Numbered from the stretch's first letter, positions 1-8,632 are shown. The stretch: DNA of 64,000 bases from Pollutimonas sp035515055 (GCA_035515055.1 DATJBV010000050.1:1-64000), one strand, 5' to 3'. Numbers and translations: made by a program. The notes: generated by a model not told the origin, from the letters alone.

Positions 1-435
1 GTCGGCAACGACACCCAGTTCAAGGCGTACTGCCACGCCATCGGACAACCGTCGCTTTGCGATGACCCTCGGTTCAAGACGAACCCGAATCGGGTGATCC
101 ACCGCGAAATCCTCATTCCCCTGCTGTCAGACATAATGAAAACGCACGGCCGTGATCATTGGCTTGATGCGCTGGAGCGCGTCGGCGTACCCGCCGGCCC
201 AATCAATACCATCGAGCAGGTCTACCAGAACCCGCAGGTCAAAGCGCGCGAAATGCGGCAAGTGCTTCCGCACGGATCGGCGGGGCAGGCCCCCGTGGTG
301 GCAAGTCCGCTACGCTTTTCCGACAGCCCCGTGAGCTACCGCCATGCGGCGCCTCTGCTGGGCGAACATACAGAGCAGGTACTGCGTGAGCGGTTGGGCT
401 TGTCCGATGCTGAAATCAAGGAATTGATGCTATGA
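1..435 (+). CDS. Class III CoA-transferase (CaiB/BaiF family), C-terminal part
   Basis: The reading frame is open from the first base and ends at TGA 433-435, giving about 144 residues that lack a start, so the gene begins outside the window. The sequence matches the C-terminal third of family III CoA-transferases: residues such as GNDTQFKAYC, the DPRFKTNPNRV segment, GVPAGPINTIEQV and the closing GEHTEQVLRE-LGLSDAEI pattern are all typical. These enzymes move CoA between acyl-CoA and a free acid. The catalytic Asp lies in the missing N-terminal part and cannot be checked. The gene overlaps the next one (3-hydroxyacyl-CoA dehydrogenase) by 4 nt, so both probably serve one acyl-CoA catabolic route. 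The substrate is unknown. Confidence 0.85.
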   Translation, partial: VGNDTQFKAYCHAIGQPSLCDDPRFKTNPNRVIHREILIPLLSDIMKTHGRDHWLDALERVGVPAGPINTIEQVYQNPQVKAREMRQVLPHGSAGQAPVVASPLRFSDSPVSYRHAAPLLGEHTEQVLRERLGLSDAEIKELML

Positions 436-1970
436 GCGCGATCACAACCATAGGAATCATAGGCGCAGGCGCCATGGGGCGCGGCATTGCGCAAATTGCG
501 GCTCAGGCAGGCATGAGCGTGTTGTTGTTCGACGTCAATGCAGACGCCGTCTCGGCCGCGCGCCACGACCTTGACCAAGTATGGGGGCGCCTGGTAGACA
601 AAGGAAGAATGAGTGCCCAGGCCGCGGCCGATGCGCTGACCCGCGTGCAGGCGTGTACCGATCTGCGCGCGATGAGCGCCGCGAGCCTGGTGGTAGAGGC
701 GGTGGTCGAACGCCTCGATGTAAAGTGCGAGCTATTTCAACAGCTCGAAGAGATAGTTCCCGCCGATTGCATCCTGGCGTCAAATACGTCGTCGTTGTCT
801 ATTACGGCCATCGCGCAGGCGTGCCGGCATCCGGGCCGGGTGGCCGGCTTTCATTTCTTCAATCCCGTTCCGCTAATGAAGGTGGTCGAGGTCATCGATG
901 GCTTGCGCACCGATCCGGTAACTGGCGTTGCCCTGATGGCCATTGCGAGGCAAATGGGCCATACCCCGGTACGAGCCGCCGATATGCCCGGTTTTATCGT
1001 GAACCATGCCGGCCGGGGAATGAATATTGAAGGCCTGAAGGTGGCGCAGGAATCGGTGGCGTCATTCGATCAGATCGATGCCATCATGCGCGAGCAGGCG
1101 GGCTTTCGCATGGGTCCGTTTGAGTTGCTGGACCTGACCGGTCTGGACGTCTCGCACCCGGTGATGGAGTCGATTTATCAGCAGTTTTATCATGAACCGC
1201 GGTTTCGCCCGTCGCCCATTACTGCCGTGCGGACCGCCGGCAAGCTGCTAGGCCGAAAAACCGGCGCGGGGTTTTATTCATATGTCGACGGGCGCAAGCA
1301 GGTCCCGCCCGAGGCGGCTGTGCCGGCGCTACCGCGGCAGCTGAAAGTTTGGCTCGGCCCTTATCATTCGGTGGGGCATAGACGCGCCGCAGCGTTGATG
1401 AAAAGCCTGGATGCCATGGTAATTTCAGCCGAGGCGCCGCCCGCCGATGCATTGATCATTGTGACGCCTTATGGCGAAGATACCGCCACTGTCGTTGCCC
1501 AACACCAACTGGACGGCGAGCGCACGATCGCGCTCGATACGTTTTTTGGACTAGAACAGGGTAAACGCCGGGTTGCAATGTGCTCGGCGGCTACCTTGCC
1601 GCGCTGGCGCGATGCGGCACACGCGCTGCTGGCCAGCGACGGTACGAGCGTTACGGTTATTGAGGATGCGGCGGGGTTTGTTGGCCAGCGCATGGTCGCT
1701 GCCATTGTGAACGTGGCCAGCGATATAGCGCAGCAGTCCATTGCCAGCCCCGCGGATATCGATTTGGCTGTTTCACTGGGATTGGGCTACCCGCTGGGTG
1801 GGCCGCTGGCCATGGGCGACGCGCTTGGCGCGGCGCATCTTCTGGAAATACTGCGGGCCATGTATCGCGTGACCGGCGATATGCGTTACAGGCCCAGCCT
1901 GTGGCTGCAGCGCAGGGCGCAGCTGGGATTGTCGCTGCAAGCCGTCTCGGCTTGCAAGCAACTTACTTGA
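432..1970 (+). CDS. 3-hydroxyacyl-CoA dehydrogenase
   Basis: This 512-residue protein is an NAD-dependent 3-hydroxyacyl-CoA dehydrogenase of the long PaaH/FadB-like type. The Rossmann motif GAGAMGRGIAQIA is near residues 11-23, the NTSSLSIT and GFHFFNPVPLMKVVEV signatures of the NAD domain follow, and the first C-terminal helical domain contains PGFIVN and KTGAGFYSY. A second, more diverged 3HCDH C-terminal-like domain (GFVGQRM, SLGLGYPLGGPLAMGD) fills the last ~100 residues, as in other ~500-residue members. ATG 432 overlaps the stop of the CoA-transferase gene (ATGA), suggesting translational coupling. Family and reaction are secure; the pathway is not. It could oxidise hydroxyacyl-CoA products from the aromatic cassette, but that is only a guess from co-occurrence. 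Confidence 0.88.
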   Translation: MSAITTIGIIGAGAMGRGIAQIAAQAGMSVLLFDVNADAVSAARHDLDQVWGRLVDKGRMSAQAAADALTRVQACTDLRAMSAASLVVEAVVERLDVKCELFQQLEEIVPADCILASNTSSLSITAIAQACRHPGRVAGFHFFNPVPLMKVVEVIDGLRTDPVTGVALMAIARQMGHTPVRAADMPGFIVNHAGRGMNIEGLKVAQESVASFDQIDAIMREQAGFRMGPFELLDLTGLDVSHPVMESIYQQFYHEPRFRPSPITAVRTAGKLLGRKTGAGFYSYVDGRKQVPPEAAVPALPRQLKVWLGPYHSVGHRRAAALMKSLDAMVISAEAPPADALIIVTPYGEDTATVVAQHQLDGERTIALDTFFGLEQGKRRVAMCSAATLPRWRDAAHALLASDGTSVTVIEDAAGFVGQRMVAAIVNVASDIAQQSIASPADIDLAVSLGLGYPLGGPLAMGDALGAAHLLEILRAMYRVTGDMRYRPSLWLQRRAQLGLSLQAVSACKQLT

Positions 1971-2934
1971 CCGCTTGCACCATATATTCAATGGCCGCCT
2001 TGAGTTCGGCGTCGGTGGCTTGTGAGCCGCCGCGAGGAGGCATTGCGCCAATGCCGTGAATTGCGTTCTTCAGCATGGTGTCTATGCTGCTGTCGGCGTA
2101 CTTGGCCCACGCTTGCTTGTCGCCGAATTTTGGTGCGTTCAGCAGGCCCGTGGCATGACAGGAGAAGCAAAGCGAGTTGTAGAGCTTTTCGCCAGCAGGA
2201 TTGGCCGCGGCGGTTTCAGTGGCGGGCGCCGTGCTAGCGGGCGCCGTGCTAGCGGGCGCCGTGCCAGCGGGCGCCGCAGCGGCGGCGGCAGGAGCTTCCG
2301 GCGCCTTTGCATCGGCCGCCGCGGGAGCGGCTGCGGGTTCTGGTGTTGCCGTTGGCGCCGGGGCTGCGGCCGATTCCGCCGGAGCGGCGGCGGCTGCGGG
2401 AGCGCCTGCCTTTGCTTCAGCAGGCTCGTCGAACGAAGCGCCCGATTTGTTGGCCATGTAAACCACGGCGCGTTCCACTTCCAGGTCGCTCAGTGCCGGA
2501 TTGCCGCCTTTTGGAGGCATGCCGCGTATTCCGTGGATGGCGTTCTTCACCAAGGTGTCATAGCCTTGCTTGATGATAGGGGCCCAGGCTGCCGAGTCGC
2601 CTATTTTGTGCGCGCCGGCCAAGCCGGCGGTATGGCACGACGTACAGGTTGTGTCGAATACCTGCTGGCCGGTCTTGAGGACGACGGGCGCGTTAACGTC
2701 GATCAGGCTGAAGCCCGCAACCGGCTTGATTCGCGAGGCAACGGCTTCGCTGGACTGCGCATTGGAACCCGAACCCATACGTGAACTGACCGCCACATAA
2801 TTGATCAGCAATACCATGATGATGATGGGAACAATGAAAGCAAGCAGTATGGTCACGATTAATTGCTTAGGCGTCTTGATGAGGCCTTCATGTTCCGCGA
2901 TAGTCTCTTCGACGTGTTCTTCTGTATGGTTCAT
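1963..2934 (-). CDS. Membrane-anchored di-haem cytochrome c (cytochrome c5-like, tandem domains)
   Basis: The protein has 323 residues with one N-terminal membrane segment (about residues 25-49) and two class I cytochrome c domains on the periplasmic side. Haem-binding sites are CTSCH (97-101) and CFSCH (256-260), each followed by a matching NAIHGI-(R/G)-(G/A)-MPP sequence that supplies the methionine ligand. The two domains are clearly duplicates. They are joined by a ~75-residue Ala/Pro-rich linker (about 170-245) containing exact repeats. Its likely role is electron transfer at the cytoplasmic membrane, for example to a terminal oxidase; the partner is unknown. The start has AGGA 8 nt upstream. 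The 3' end overlaps the convergent dehydrogenase gene by 8 nt. An FNR-like site lies upstream. Confidence 0.9.
   Translation of the reverse strand: MNHTEEHVEETIAEHEGLIKTPKQLIVTILLAFIVPIIIMVLLINYVAVSSRMGSGSNAQSSEAVASRIKPVAGFSLIDVNAPVVLKTGQQVFDTTCTSCHTAGLAGAHKIGDSAAWAPIIKQGYDTLVKNAIHGIRGMPPKGGNPALSDLEVERAVVYMANKSGASFDEPAEAKAGAPAAAAAPAESAAAPAPTATPEPAAAPAAADAKAPEAPAAAAAAPAGTAPASTAPASTAPATETAAANPAGEKLYNSLCFSCHATGLLNAPKFGDKQAWAKYADSSIDTMLKNAIHGIGAMPPRGGSQATDAELKAAIEYMVQAVK
2231..2275. repeat. Three tandem 15-bp repeats in cytochrome c linker
   Basis: The 15-base unit GTGCTAGCGGGCGCC occurs twice in a row (2231-2245, 2246-2260), followed by a copy with one change (2261-2275). A degenerate partial unit (2218-2230) precedes them. 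On the minus strand they encode Ala-Pro-Ala-Ser-Thr units in the flexible linker between the two haem domains. The period is a multiple of three, so copy-number changes keep the frame. Confidence 0.85.
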
Positions 2935-3086
2935 AATCGAATCCTGCGTGTCCTAGTCAGATGGCGCCAAGGCCGGAAGTCTGGATGATGGTGCGGCTTT
3001 GTGGGCGCAGGAGCCTATGCATGCGCGCGCCTGTGGACCACTCGAATACGCGATTATAGCGACAGTGATGCTTCAGTGCATGAAAC

Positions 3087-3100
3087 TTGATTCAGCTCAA
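3087..3100 (-). promoter_or_regulatory. Candidate FNR/ANR-type site
   Basis: TTGATTCAGCTCAA matches the FNR consensus TTGAT-N4-ATCAA at 9 of 10 defined positions. It lies about 150 bp upstream of the cytochrome c start (2934) and 75 bp upstream of the tRNA. Oxygen-dependent control of a cytochrome gene would make sense, but a single match is weak evidence. Confidence 0.35.
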
Positions 3101-3175
3101 TAGTCGGCGATAATGCCGCGTGTTATGTGCCGGGCGCAAAACCGCTTTCGCGAAACACGCTACAATGACGACCCC

Positions 3176-3250
3176 GCGCCCGTAGTTTAATGGATAGAAT
3201 GAGAGCCTCCGAAGCTTTTGGTACAGGTTCGATTCCTGTCGGGCGCGCCA
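3176..3250 (+). tRNA. tRNA-Arg (anticodon CCG)
   Basis: A full cloverleaf can be folded. The acceptor stem GCGCCCG (3176-3182) pairs with CGGGCGC (3240-3246), followed by discriminator G and an encoded CCA (3248-3250). The anticodon loop CTCCGAA gives anticodon CCG (Arg, CGG codons). The T-arm has GGTTCGATTCC. One G-T pair sits in the anticodon stem. No integrase or duplicated 3' end was seen nearby, so there is no sign that it serves as an attachment site. Confidence 0.95.
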
Positions 3251-3323
3251 CACAAGGCCTCCAGCTCAACGTGGGTTGAAAAAGGCCAAGCCTGCGCCAA
3301 GCCGCGGGCGCCATGCGCGGGTG

Positions 3324-3890
3324 TCAGCGCTTCACTGCTTCTATCTGTATCAAGATGCGGATCGGGTCGGGAATGCCGGGTAGTCCATAGGTCATTCCGT
3401 AGTCGCTGCGCACCAACGTGGTTTCAAAGTCGCCGCCGCATACTTCCGTTTTTGCGCGTGGGCTGTCGTAGCAGTTGAAGCGCAGCGCATCCAGTGTGAC
3501 CGCTTGTTGCTTACCCAGCAGGGTAAACGTGCCGCTCACCGACTTCAGCTTGTCATTTTCAAAAATGAAGCCGCTGCCTTGAAACGTGGCGGTAGGGAAA
3601 GCGTCCACCTTCAGGAAATCGGCATTGCGCAGGTGATCGTTATACGAATCGACACCGGTATTCACCGACGCCGGACGCACCACAATATCAACCTTCCCCT
3701 TGTGGCCCTGCCGGTCCAGCATGATGCTGCCCTCAACGGTATCGAAGCGGCCGCGATTGGTCGAAGTGCCGGAATGCAGCGCTTCGAAGTGCACGAAGGT
3801 GTGTGTGGGTTCGACGTCGTAAACGACTTCCTGCGCATTGGCCAGGGTGGTGGCGGCCAGCGTGGCGGCCGCAAGCACTAGTTTTTTCAC
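3324..3890 (-). CDS. YceI family periplasmic protein
   Basis: The chosen GTG start at 3890 gives 188 residues with a clean signal peptide (VKKLVLAAATLAATTLANA|Q) and an AAGGA site 8 nt upstream; a longer reading to 3998 adds residues with no signal character. The mature part is a YceI lipocalin-like beta-barrel: YDVEPTHTFVHFEALH at its start, then RGRFDTVEGSI, the NADFLKVDAFPTATF signature, SGTFTLLGK and the DYGMTYGLPGIPDPIRI end. YceI proteins bind isoprenoid-type lipids in the periplasm, and some are induced at high pH or by stress. It appears monocistronic. Confidence 0.88.
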   Translation of the reverse strand: MKKLVLAAATLAATTLANAQEVVYDVEPTHTFVHFEALHSGTSTNRGRFDTVEGSIMLDRQGHKGKVDIVVRPASVNTGVDSYNDHLRNADFLKVDAFPTATFQGSGFIFENDKLKSVSGTFTLLGKQQAVTLDALRFNCYDSPRAKTEVCGGDFETTLVRSDYGMTYGLPGIPDPIRILIQIEAVKR

Positions 3891-4038
3891 GGGCGGATTC
3901 CTTATCAGAGTGTGGGGAAGGACGTTAAGAAGCTTCGAGTCTAGTTTCCCCCCGACGTCGCTCCAACCGGGATCGGCCACGCCGCTGACATATATCAAAT
4001 CTTGTGGCGAACACAGTGGTTACAGCCGGTTTCTGAGC

Positions 4039-5475
4039 CTATTCGATTTTCACGAGAACATACCGTTTGTTGGCGTAAAGTTGCTCAAGCGGTTTGCCAA
4101 GCAGCTCGGCAACAGTCGTTTGCTGGTTTTTGGGGATTGCCAGATAGAACGGCGCACCAAGGTTCTTCGGTTGTGCCAGGTCGCTTTGCGTGATCGTCCG
4201 CACCTTGCCGCCCGAGTAGAACTGAGCCGAGAATGGCGGCTCCGACAGATAAGCCAACGGAATAGCGGCATCGCCACGTTGCTGCGTATAGCGGATCAGC
4301 TCGCGTTCTGTCTTGTGCAAGTTGGGGTTGATCCAGACGATTACGCTGAATACCAGCCCAACGACCGGAATAAGTCCTGCAACCGGCAACAGCCGCCGGC
4401 TGGAAACGCCGGGATTGCCATAGGACTGATTGATCACGAGTGCGGCCAGGACGCTGAAGCCCGCAAGTGAAGGCAACACGTAGGTTAAAAGTATGTTGGC
4501 GGAAAACGTGAAGAATAATGGCGTGACCAAGGTGCTGGCCATCCAGAAGCTGAACAATGGGTTGGCGCCAACGGTCTTCAATGCCGCGCGCAGGCGCACA
4601 CTGCGAAGAGCGCCCGCCATGGCGGCCAGCATCAGAACGCCCCAAGGAAACGAGGCCTGCAGCCAGTAGAGCCATATCGTTCCATATGTCCGCTTATGGG
4701 CCCATCCGTACAGGTCTCCCTGCCAGCCCGGGTCCAGGAATCGGCGGAAGTGCTCTCCCACGATGAAGTAATCCAGGAAGCCGGGTGTCTTCGCCTCGGC
4801 CAGGATGTACCAAGGAAGGGTCAGTGCCGCAACCAGCGCCATGCCCTTGCCCCACGGCAAGGCTTTGCCAAGCGCGGTAGTTTTTCGATTGAATACATAC
4901 CACACGGCAACCGGCGCGAAGCTCAGCACCGCGGCCAGCGGCCCTTTGGCCAGCAGACCAATGACCAGGCCCAGGAAAAAGCCATAAGGCCACCAACCGC
5001 AATTACGCTCCCGGACCGACACCGCAAAAGATACCATGGACAGCGTGGTCCCGAGCGCCAGGAACGGGTCGGTCACCACAGCGGCCGAACTGACATAGAC
5101 CAGGGCGCATGTGGTGTAGACCAGGGCCGCCCAGAGTCCGACGCATGCGCCCTCCAGGCGTCGCAGCCCCGCGAAGAGAGCGCCGATCGACAGGATCAGG
5201 CACATCAACGACGGGAATCGCGCGGCGAACTCGGTGAAACCGAACGCCTTCATTGATAAGGCCTGTGCCCAAAACGACAGAGGGGGTTTGCCCCAAAAGG
5301 GAACACCCGGGCTGAACCACGGCGTTATCCAGTCGCCCGACTCCGCCATAACGCGTGCGATCTGCGCGTAGCGCGGCTCGCTTGTGTCGTAGAACGGGAT
5401 GATGCCCATGCAAATAATTAGCAGCAGCAGGGCGGCCATCAGCATGATCCAGACGCTTTTACTATTGTTTTGCAT
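4039..5475 (-). CDS. ArnT-like glycosyltransferase (GT39/PMT fold), integral membrane
   Basis: This 478-residue protein has about ten predicted membrane segments. The first periplasmic loop carries the ArnT/PMT-type motif YDTSEPRYAQIARVM with its acidic residue, followed by GDWITPWF and WGKPPLSFWAQ. Such enzymes move a sugar from an undecaprenyl-phosphate carrier to lipid A or another acceptor on the periplasmic face. It overlaps the upstream GT2 gene by 14 nt, so the pair is probably translated together: the GT2 enzyme loads the carrier and this one transfers the sugar. Bordetella LgmA/LgmB and enterobacterial ArnC/ArnT have the same arrangement. The acceptor and sugar cannot be read from sequence. 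Confidence 0.85.
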   Translation of the reverse strand: MQNNSKSVWIMLMAALLLLIICMGIIPFYDTSEPRYAQIARVMAESGDWITPWFSPGVPFWGKPPLSFWAQALSMKAFGFTEFAARFPSLMCLILSIGALFAGLRRLEGACVGLWAALVYTTCALVYVSSAAVVTDPFLALGTTLSMVSFAVSVRERNCGWWPYGFFLGLVIGLLAKGPLAAVLSFAPVAVWYVFNRKTTALGKALPWGKGMALVAALTLPWYILAEAKTPGFLDYFIVGEHFRRFLDPGWQGDLYGWAHKRTYGTIWLYWLQASFPWGVLMLAAMAGALRSVRLRAALKTVGANPLFSFWMASTLVTPLFFTFSANILLTYVLPSLAGFSVLAALVINQSYGNPGVSSRRLLPVAGLIPVVGLVFSVIVWINPNLHKTERELIRYTQQRGDAAIPLAYLSEPPFSAQFYSGGKVRTITQSDLAQPKNLGAPFYLAIPKNQQTTVAELLGKPLEQLYANKRYVLVKIE

Positions 5476-6466
5476 ACACTTCGCTTCCTAGAGCGGATAC
5501 GGGATGTTCTGCCTTCCCGTCGACGGATTGGCTGCGCCGTACTACATCGCGCACTACATAAACGGGACGTTGTTTGGTCTCGTAGTACGTTTTGCCGATG
5601 TATTCGCCTAGCAAACCGATGGACAGAAGTTGAACCCCTCCAAGTATCGTTATCATCGAGATTAAGGACGGATAGCCTTGCACCGGATCGCCCAAGACTA
5701 ACGCCTTGACAACGATCCATAAGGTGAACAGCACACCAAAAAGCGCCGTTGTCAGGCCGCCAGCCATCGCCAGGCGAAGCGGTGCCGTCGAGAACGACGT
5801 GATCCCCTGGAAGGCAAGCCTGCATAGGCTGGGATAGTCACATTTAGTGACACCTGCCGCCCGCGGCATGCGATCATACTCGATAACGGTGGTTGGCAAG
5901 CCGATCCAGGCGAACAATCCTTTCATATATCGATTTCGCTCATTCAACTGCTTCAACGCAGACAGCGCCTTGCGGCTCAATAAGCGGAAATCGCCCGTAT
6001 CGGGAGGAATGTCCACATCGCTGATAGCGTTCAGCAAGCGGTAGAAAGAATGCGCGCTTATGCGTTTGAACCATGTCTCGCCCTGCCTGGAGCGCCTGCG
6101 CATGCAGACCATGTCCGCCCCGCCTTTCCAGGCCTGGAGCATGCTTGGGATGAGCTCGGGCGGATCCTGCAAGTCAGCGTCCATGATAACGACGGCATTG
6201 CCTTCGGCATGTTCAAGACCAGCTGTCAGCGCGGCTTCCTTTCCAAAATTCCTGCTTAAAAAGACGGCGGTGACTAAGGCATCTTCCTTAGCCAGCCGGC
6301 TCAGCGCGTGGGCCGTGCCGTCGGCGCTTCCATCGTCGACCAAAACCAGTTCGTATGGAATGTGCAGTGGCAAGAGGACGGACGTCAGGCGCTCGTACAT
6401 CATCGTGATGACCTCGTGCTCGTTGTAAAGAGGGATCACCACAGACAGTTCAGGCGCAGAGGGCAT
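5462..6466 (-). CDS. GT2 glycosyltransferase, polyprenyl-phosphate type (GtrB/ArnC-like)
   Basis: The protein has 334 residues from the chosen ATG at 6466. A GT-A domain comes first (LSVVIPLYNEHEVI, LVDDGSADGT, FLSRNFGKEAALTAG, the metal-binding MDADLQDPPE). Two membrane segments follow near the C-terminus (LRLAMAGGLTTALFGVLF and ISMITILGGVQLLSIGL), then the GEYIGKTYYETKQRPVYVV tail typical of GtrB/DPM1 enzymes. It should attach a sugar to undecaprenyl phosphate on the cytoplasmic face. Upstream in-frame starts at 6529 or 6595 are possible, but the fold begins just after 6466. It lies downstream of the histidine kinase gene, across a 143-bp gap containing an inverted repeat. Confidence 0.87.
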   Translation of the reverse strand: MPSAPELSVVIPLYNEHEVITMMYERLTSVLLPLHIPYELVLVDDGSADGTAHALSRLAKEDALVTAVFLSRNFGKEAALTAGLEHAEGNAVVIMDADLQDPPELIPSMLQAWKGGADMVCMRRRSRQGETWFKRISAHSFYRLLNAISDVDIPPDTGDFRLLSRKALSALKQLNERNRYMKGLFAWIGLPTTVIEYDRMPRAAGVTKCDYPSLCRLAFQGITSFSTAPLRLAMAGGLTTALFGVLFTLWIVVKALVLGDPVQGYPSLISMITILGGVQLLSIGLLGEYIGKTYYETKQRPVYVVRDVVRRSQSVDGKAEHPVSALGSEVYAKQ

Positions 6467-6520
6467 GTTGCGGCGTTGTCGCGGCTTGCTTGCGCGGCCT
6501 GCGGGCGCGAGGGATCTTAA

Positions 6521-6576
6521 TGTCGACATTCTTGCGGGTGTATTGATGCGATAACGCAAGAATACAAATGTCGACA
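6521..6576. promoter_or_regulatory. Bulged inverted repeat with two TGTCGACA boxes
   Basis: Left arm TGTCGACATTCTTGCG (6521-6536) mirrors right arm CGCAAG (6555-6560) plus AATGTCGACA (6567-6576), with a six-base insertion in the right arm. Each outer part holds the self-palindrome TGTCGACA. The structure lies between the histidine kinase and GT2 genes and could be a regulator-binding site or an RNA hairpin. There is no T-tract, so a terminator is unlikely. Confidence 0.55.
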
Positions 6577-6609
6577 ACAAGAATTCGTCAACCAAAAATC
6601 AATAATCTA

Positions 6610-7887
6610 TCAAGATCGGGGGGGCTGCCTGTTGGGCGTCAACTGGATTCTGGTGCCGTGGCTCCCGGTCTGCGCGATGTCGAGTTGCCACCCCAATCGT
6701 TCTGTCGCCAGTGTCACGATGTAGAGGCCCAGTCCTGTCGGCCCGGAGGCGTCGAGGGGAATGGATTTCCCTTCATGAAGAACGGCTTGCTGGCCCCGAG
6801 TCAGTCCCTGGCCCTGGTCTTCGATTTCGACCATGTTCTGGCTGACCGTCACCCGGATAGTGCTCGCGGTGTGCTGGAGCGCATTCTGTATGAGATTGCG
6901 CAATACCATACGCACCATGCCAGCATCTGTATTTGCCACCAGCGGGGATTGCGCATCGAAAACGACGCGATCGCCGGCATGGTGGCTAATCTTCAAATCA
7001 TCGATGACTTGCTGTGCAACAGGACATACGTCAAAAACCTCTGTCTGCGCGACGGGCGCGCGGTGAGCCAGTTTTAAGAGAATATTGACGTTCTCCATCA
7101 TTTCATCGCATGACCTGCGCACCCGCCTCAGGGTCGCCTGGTCGCTGGAATTCAGCTGGCCGCGCACCTCCAATACATCCAGCGCTCCCGACATTACTGC
7201 CAGGGGAGTGCGCAGTTCATGGCTGGCCAGGCTTAGAAGCGCTTGTTCTCGCCGCACATAGGACTCGAGTTCATCCAGGAAACGGTTGAATGTCATGGCG
7301 ATAGAGTACAACTCGGCGTCTACGTAGTCGGTTTCCATCCGTGGCATGTTCGGTCCAACGGGGATTCGGGTTATCCGCTGGGATAAAAGCTTCAGCGGCC
7401 TGACGATGCGTCTGCTGCTCAGAAGGGCGAGCAGCAGGCTGAAGGCGATAATGACCAGCGTCATAACGATCAAGGCTGCATCAAAAAGCGCTTCCCGGTC
7501 TTCGAAGTGCGTGATGTTTTTTGCGACATAAAGTATGCCGGAGTCGACCGGCTCGACCGTCACCAAATAGGTTTCGCTTCCGAGCTCGATCTCCGCTGAA
7601 TAGTCATTGGGTAGTCCACGGAATATCGGCGGCGGGGCAGCAGGGAGGGCCTTGCCCCCCGGCACGAACACAATGGCCAGGCTTGGTGTGTCCCATACCA
7701 GCACATCTTGACTGGTTTTGTTCTTCAGTATGAAATCGCGCTCTTGCGCAAACTCCACCTTCAGCATGGTGCGCTCGAGATCTTCGTTGATGAGCAGGAC
7801 CGTCATGACCATGGCAACCATGCAAACCACGCTGACGGCCAATATGGTGCGATAGACTCTCCGAGATATCGACTTGAGCTTCATCAT
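6610..7887 (-). CDS. Sensor histidine kinase of a two-component system
   Basis: The protein has 425 residues. Membrane segments at about 13-33 and 137-157 enclose a ~100-residue periplasmic sensor region with no recognised motif. A HAMP-like linker, the phospho-acceptor His223 in SLASHELRTPLAVM, the N-box (NLIQNALQHT) and the G-boxes (DQGQGL, GPTGLGLYIV) follow. The kinase should autophosphorylate and pass phosphate to the response regulator encoded just upstream; the two genes overlap by 4 nt (ATGA). The stimulus is unknown. The following genes encode envelope glycosyltransferases, so an envelope or cationic-peptide signal is plausible, but this is inference. Confidence 0.9.
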   Translation of the reverse strand: MMKLKSISRRVYRTILAVSVVCMVAMVMTVLLINEDLERTMLKVEFAQERDFILKNKTSQDVLVWDTPSLAIVFVPGGKALPAAPPPIFRGLPNDYSAEIELGSETYLVTVEPVDSGILYVAKNITHFEDREALFDAALIVMTLVIIAFSLLLALLSSRRIVRPLKLLSQRITRIPVGPNMPRMETDYVDAELYSIAMTFNRFLDELESYVRREQALLSLASHELRTPLAVMSGALDVLEVRGQLNSSDQATLRRVRRSCDEMMENVNILLKLAHRAPVAQTEVFDVCPVAQQVIDDLKISHHAGDRVVFDAQSPLVANTDAGMVRMVLRNLIQNALQHTASTIRVTVSQNMVEIEDQGQGLTRGQQAVLHEGKSIPLDASGPTGLGLYIVTLATERLGWQLDIAQTGSHGTRIQLTPNRQPPRS

Positions 7888-8591
7888 GTGTCTTTCGTTG
7901 GCGCAAGAAGTCTGTAGCCGCGGCCATGCATGGTCTTGATCATGGGGTAGTGGAACGTGTCCTGCAGCAGCTTGCGCAGCGAATACACATGGGTACGCAA
8001 CGTGTTCATGTCGACCTCGCGCTCTCCCCAGACACGGTCCTGGATTTCCGAGTATGAAAGGAAACTCGGGTAGGCCTTGATCAGTTCTTCAAAGATTCGG
8101 GCCGCCGTGCCGGAAAGTTCAAGTTGATTCCCATTGTCGGTGCTTACGACGAATGTTCCAGGGTCGAAGCTCATCCCCGGCAGATGGATGGCTGGCGCTC
8201 CAGTGAACCCGGCCCTGCGCCGGTACAGCGCGTCGACCCTCAATTGCAGTTCGCGGAGGTTGAAAGGCTTGACAAGATAATCGTCTGCGCCGACAGCGAA
8301 TCCCTCTTCTTTGTCGCGCATTTGATCCTTGGACGTCATGATGATGACTGGCGTCGAGCAGTGAATGTCGTTGCGGATACGGCGGCATACTTCGAATCCG
8401 GAGAGCCCCGGCAGCATGATGTCCAGAACGATTACGTCGTATTCGTTCGTGGCGATAAGATGAAGCGCCGTCAAGCCGTCGGAGGCGAAATCAAGGCTGT
8501 AGCGGCGGCCGTCGAAGAATTCCAGCAGGTTGGTGGCCAATCCCGCATGATCCTCCACGACCAGCATCCGTATCAAGGGCGTCAGAGGCAT
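7884..8591 (-). CDS. OmpR-family response regulator
   Basis: The protein has 235 residues. The receiver domain (about 8-125) has acidic residues VVED (Asp14), phospho-acceptor Asp57 in VIVLDIMLPG, Thr86 in IIMTSKD and Lys108 in LVKPF. The C-terminal winged helix includes LSGTAARIFEELI, RVWGERE and the closing MIKTMHGRGYRL. All phosphotransfer residues are intact. It lies 41 bp downstream of gshA on the same strand, so it may be co-transcribed with it, and it overlaps the kinase gene. Its targets probably include the glycosyltransferase pair downstream, though no binding site is established. Confidence 0.92.
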   Translation of the reverse strand: MPLTPLIRMLVVEDHAGLATNLLEFFDGRRYSLDFASDGLTALHLIATNEYDVIVLDIMLPGLSGFEVCRRIRNDIHCSTPVIIMTSKDQMRDKEEGFAVGADDYLVKPFNLRELQLRVDALYRRRAGFTGAPAIHLPGMSFDPGTFVVSTDNGNQLELSGTAARIFEELIKAYPSFLSYSEIQDRVWGEREVDMNTLRTHVYSLRKLLQDTFHYPMIKTMHGRGYRLLAPTKDT

Positions 8592-8632
8592 GTCCAGTGG
8601 TCCAGTGCTGAGCCAGTCGCGCTAATGTCCGA

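Noticed and set aside
3176..3250. tRNA-Arg as an integration site for a genomic island
   Set aside because: No integrase, duplicated tRNA 3' end or foreign-looking gene is adjacent.
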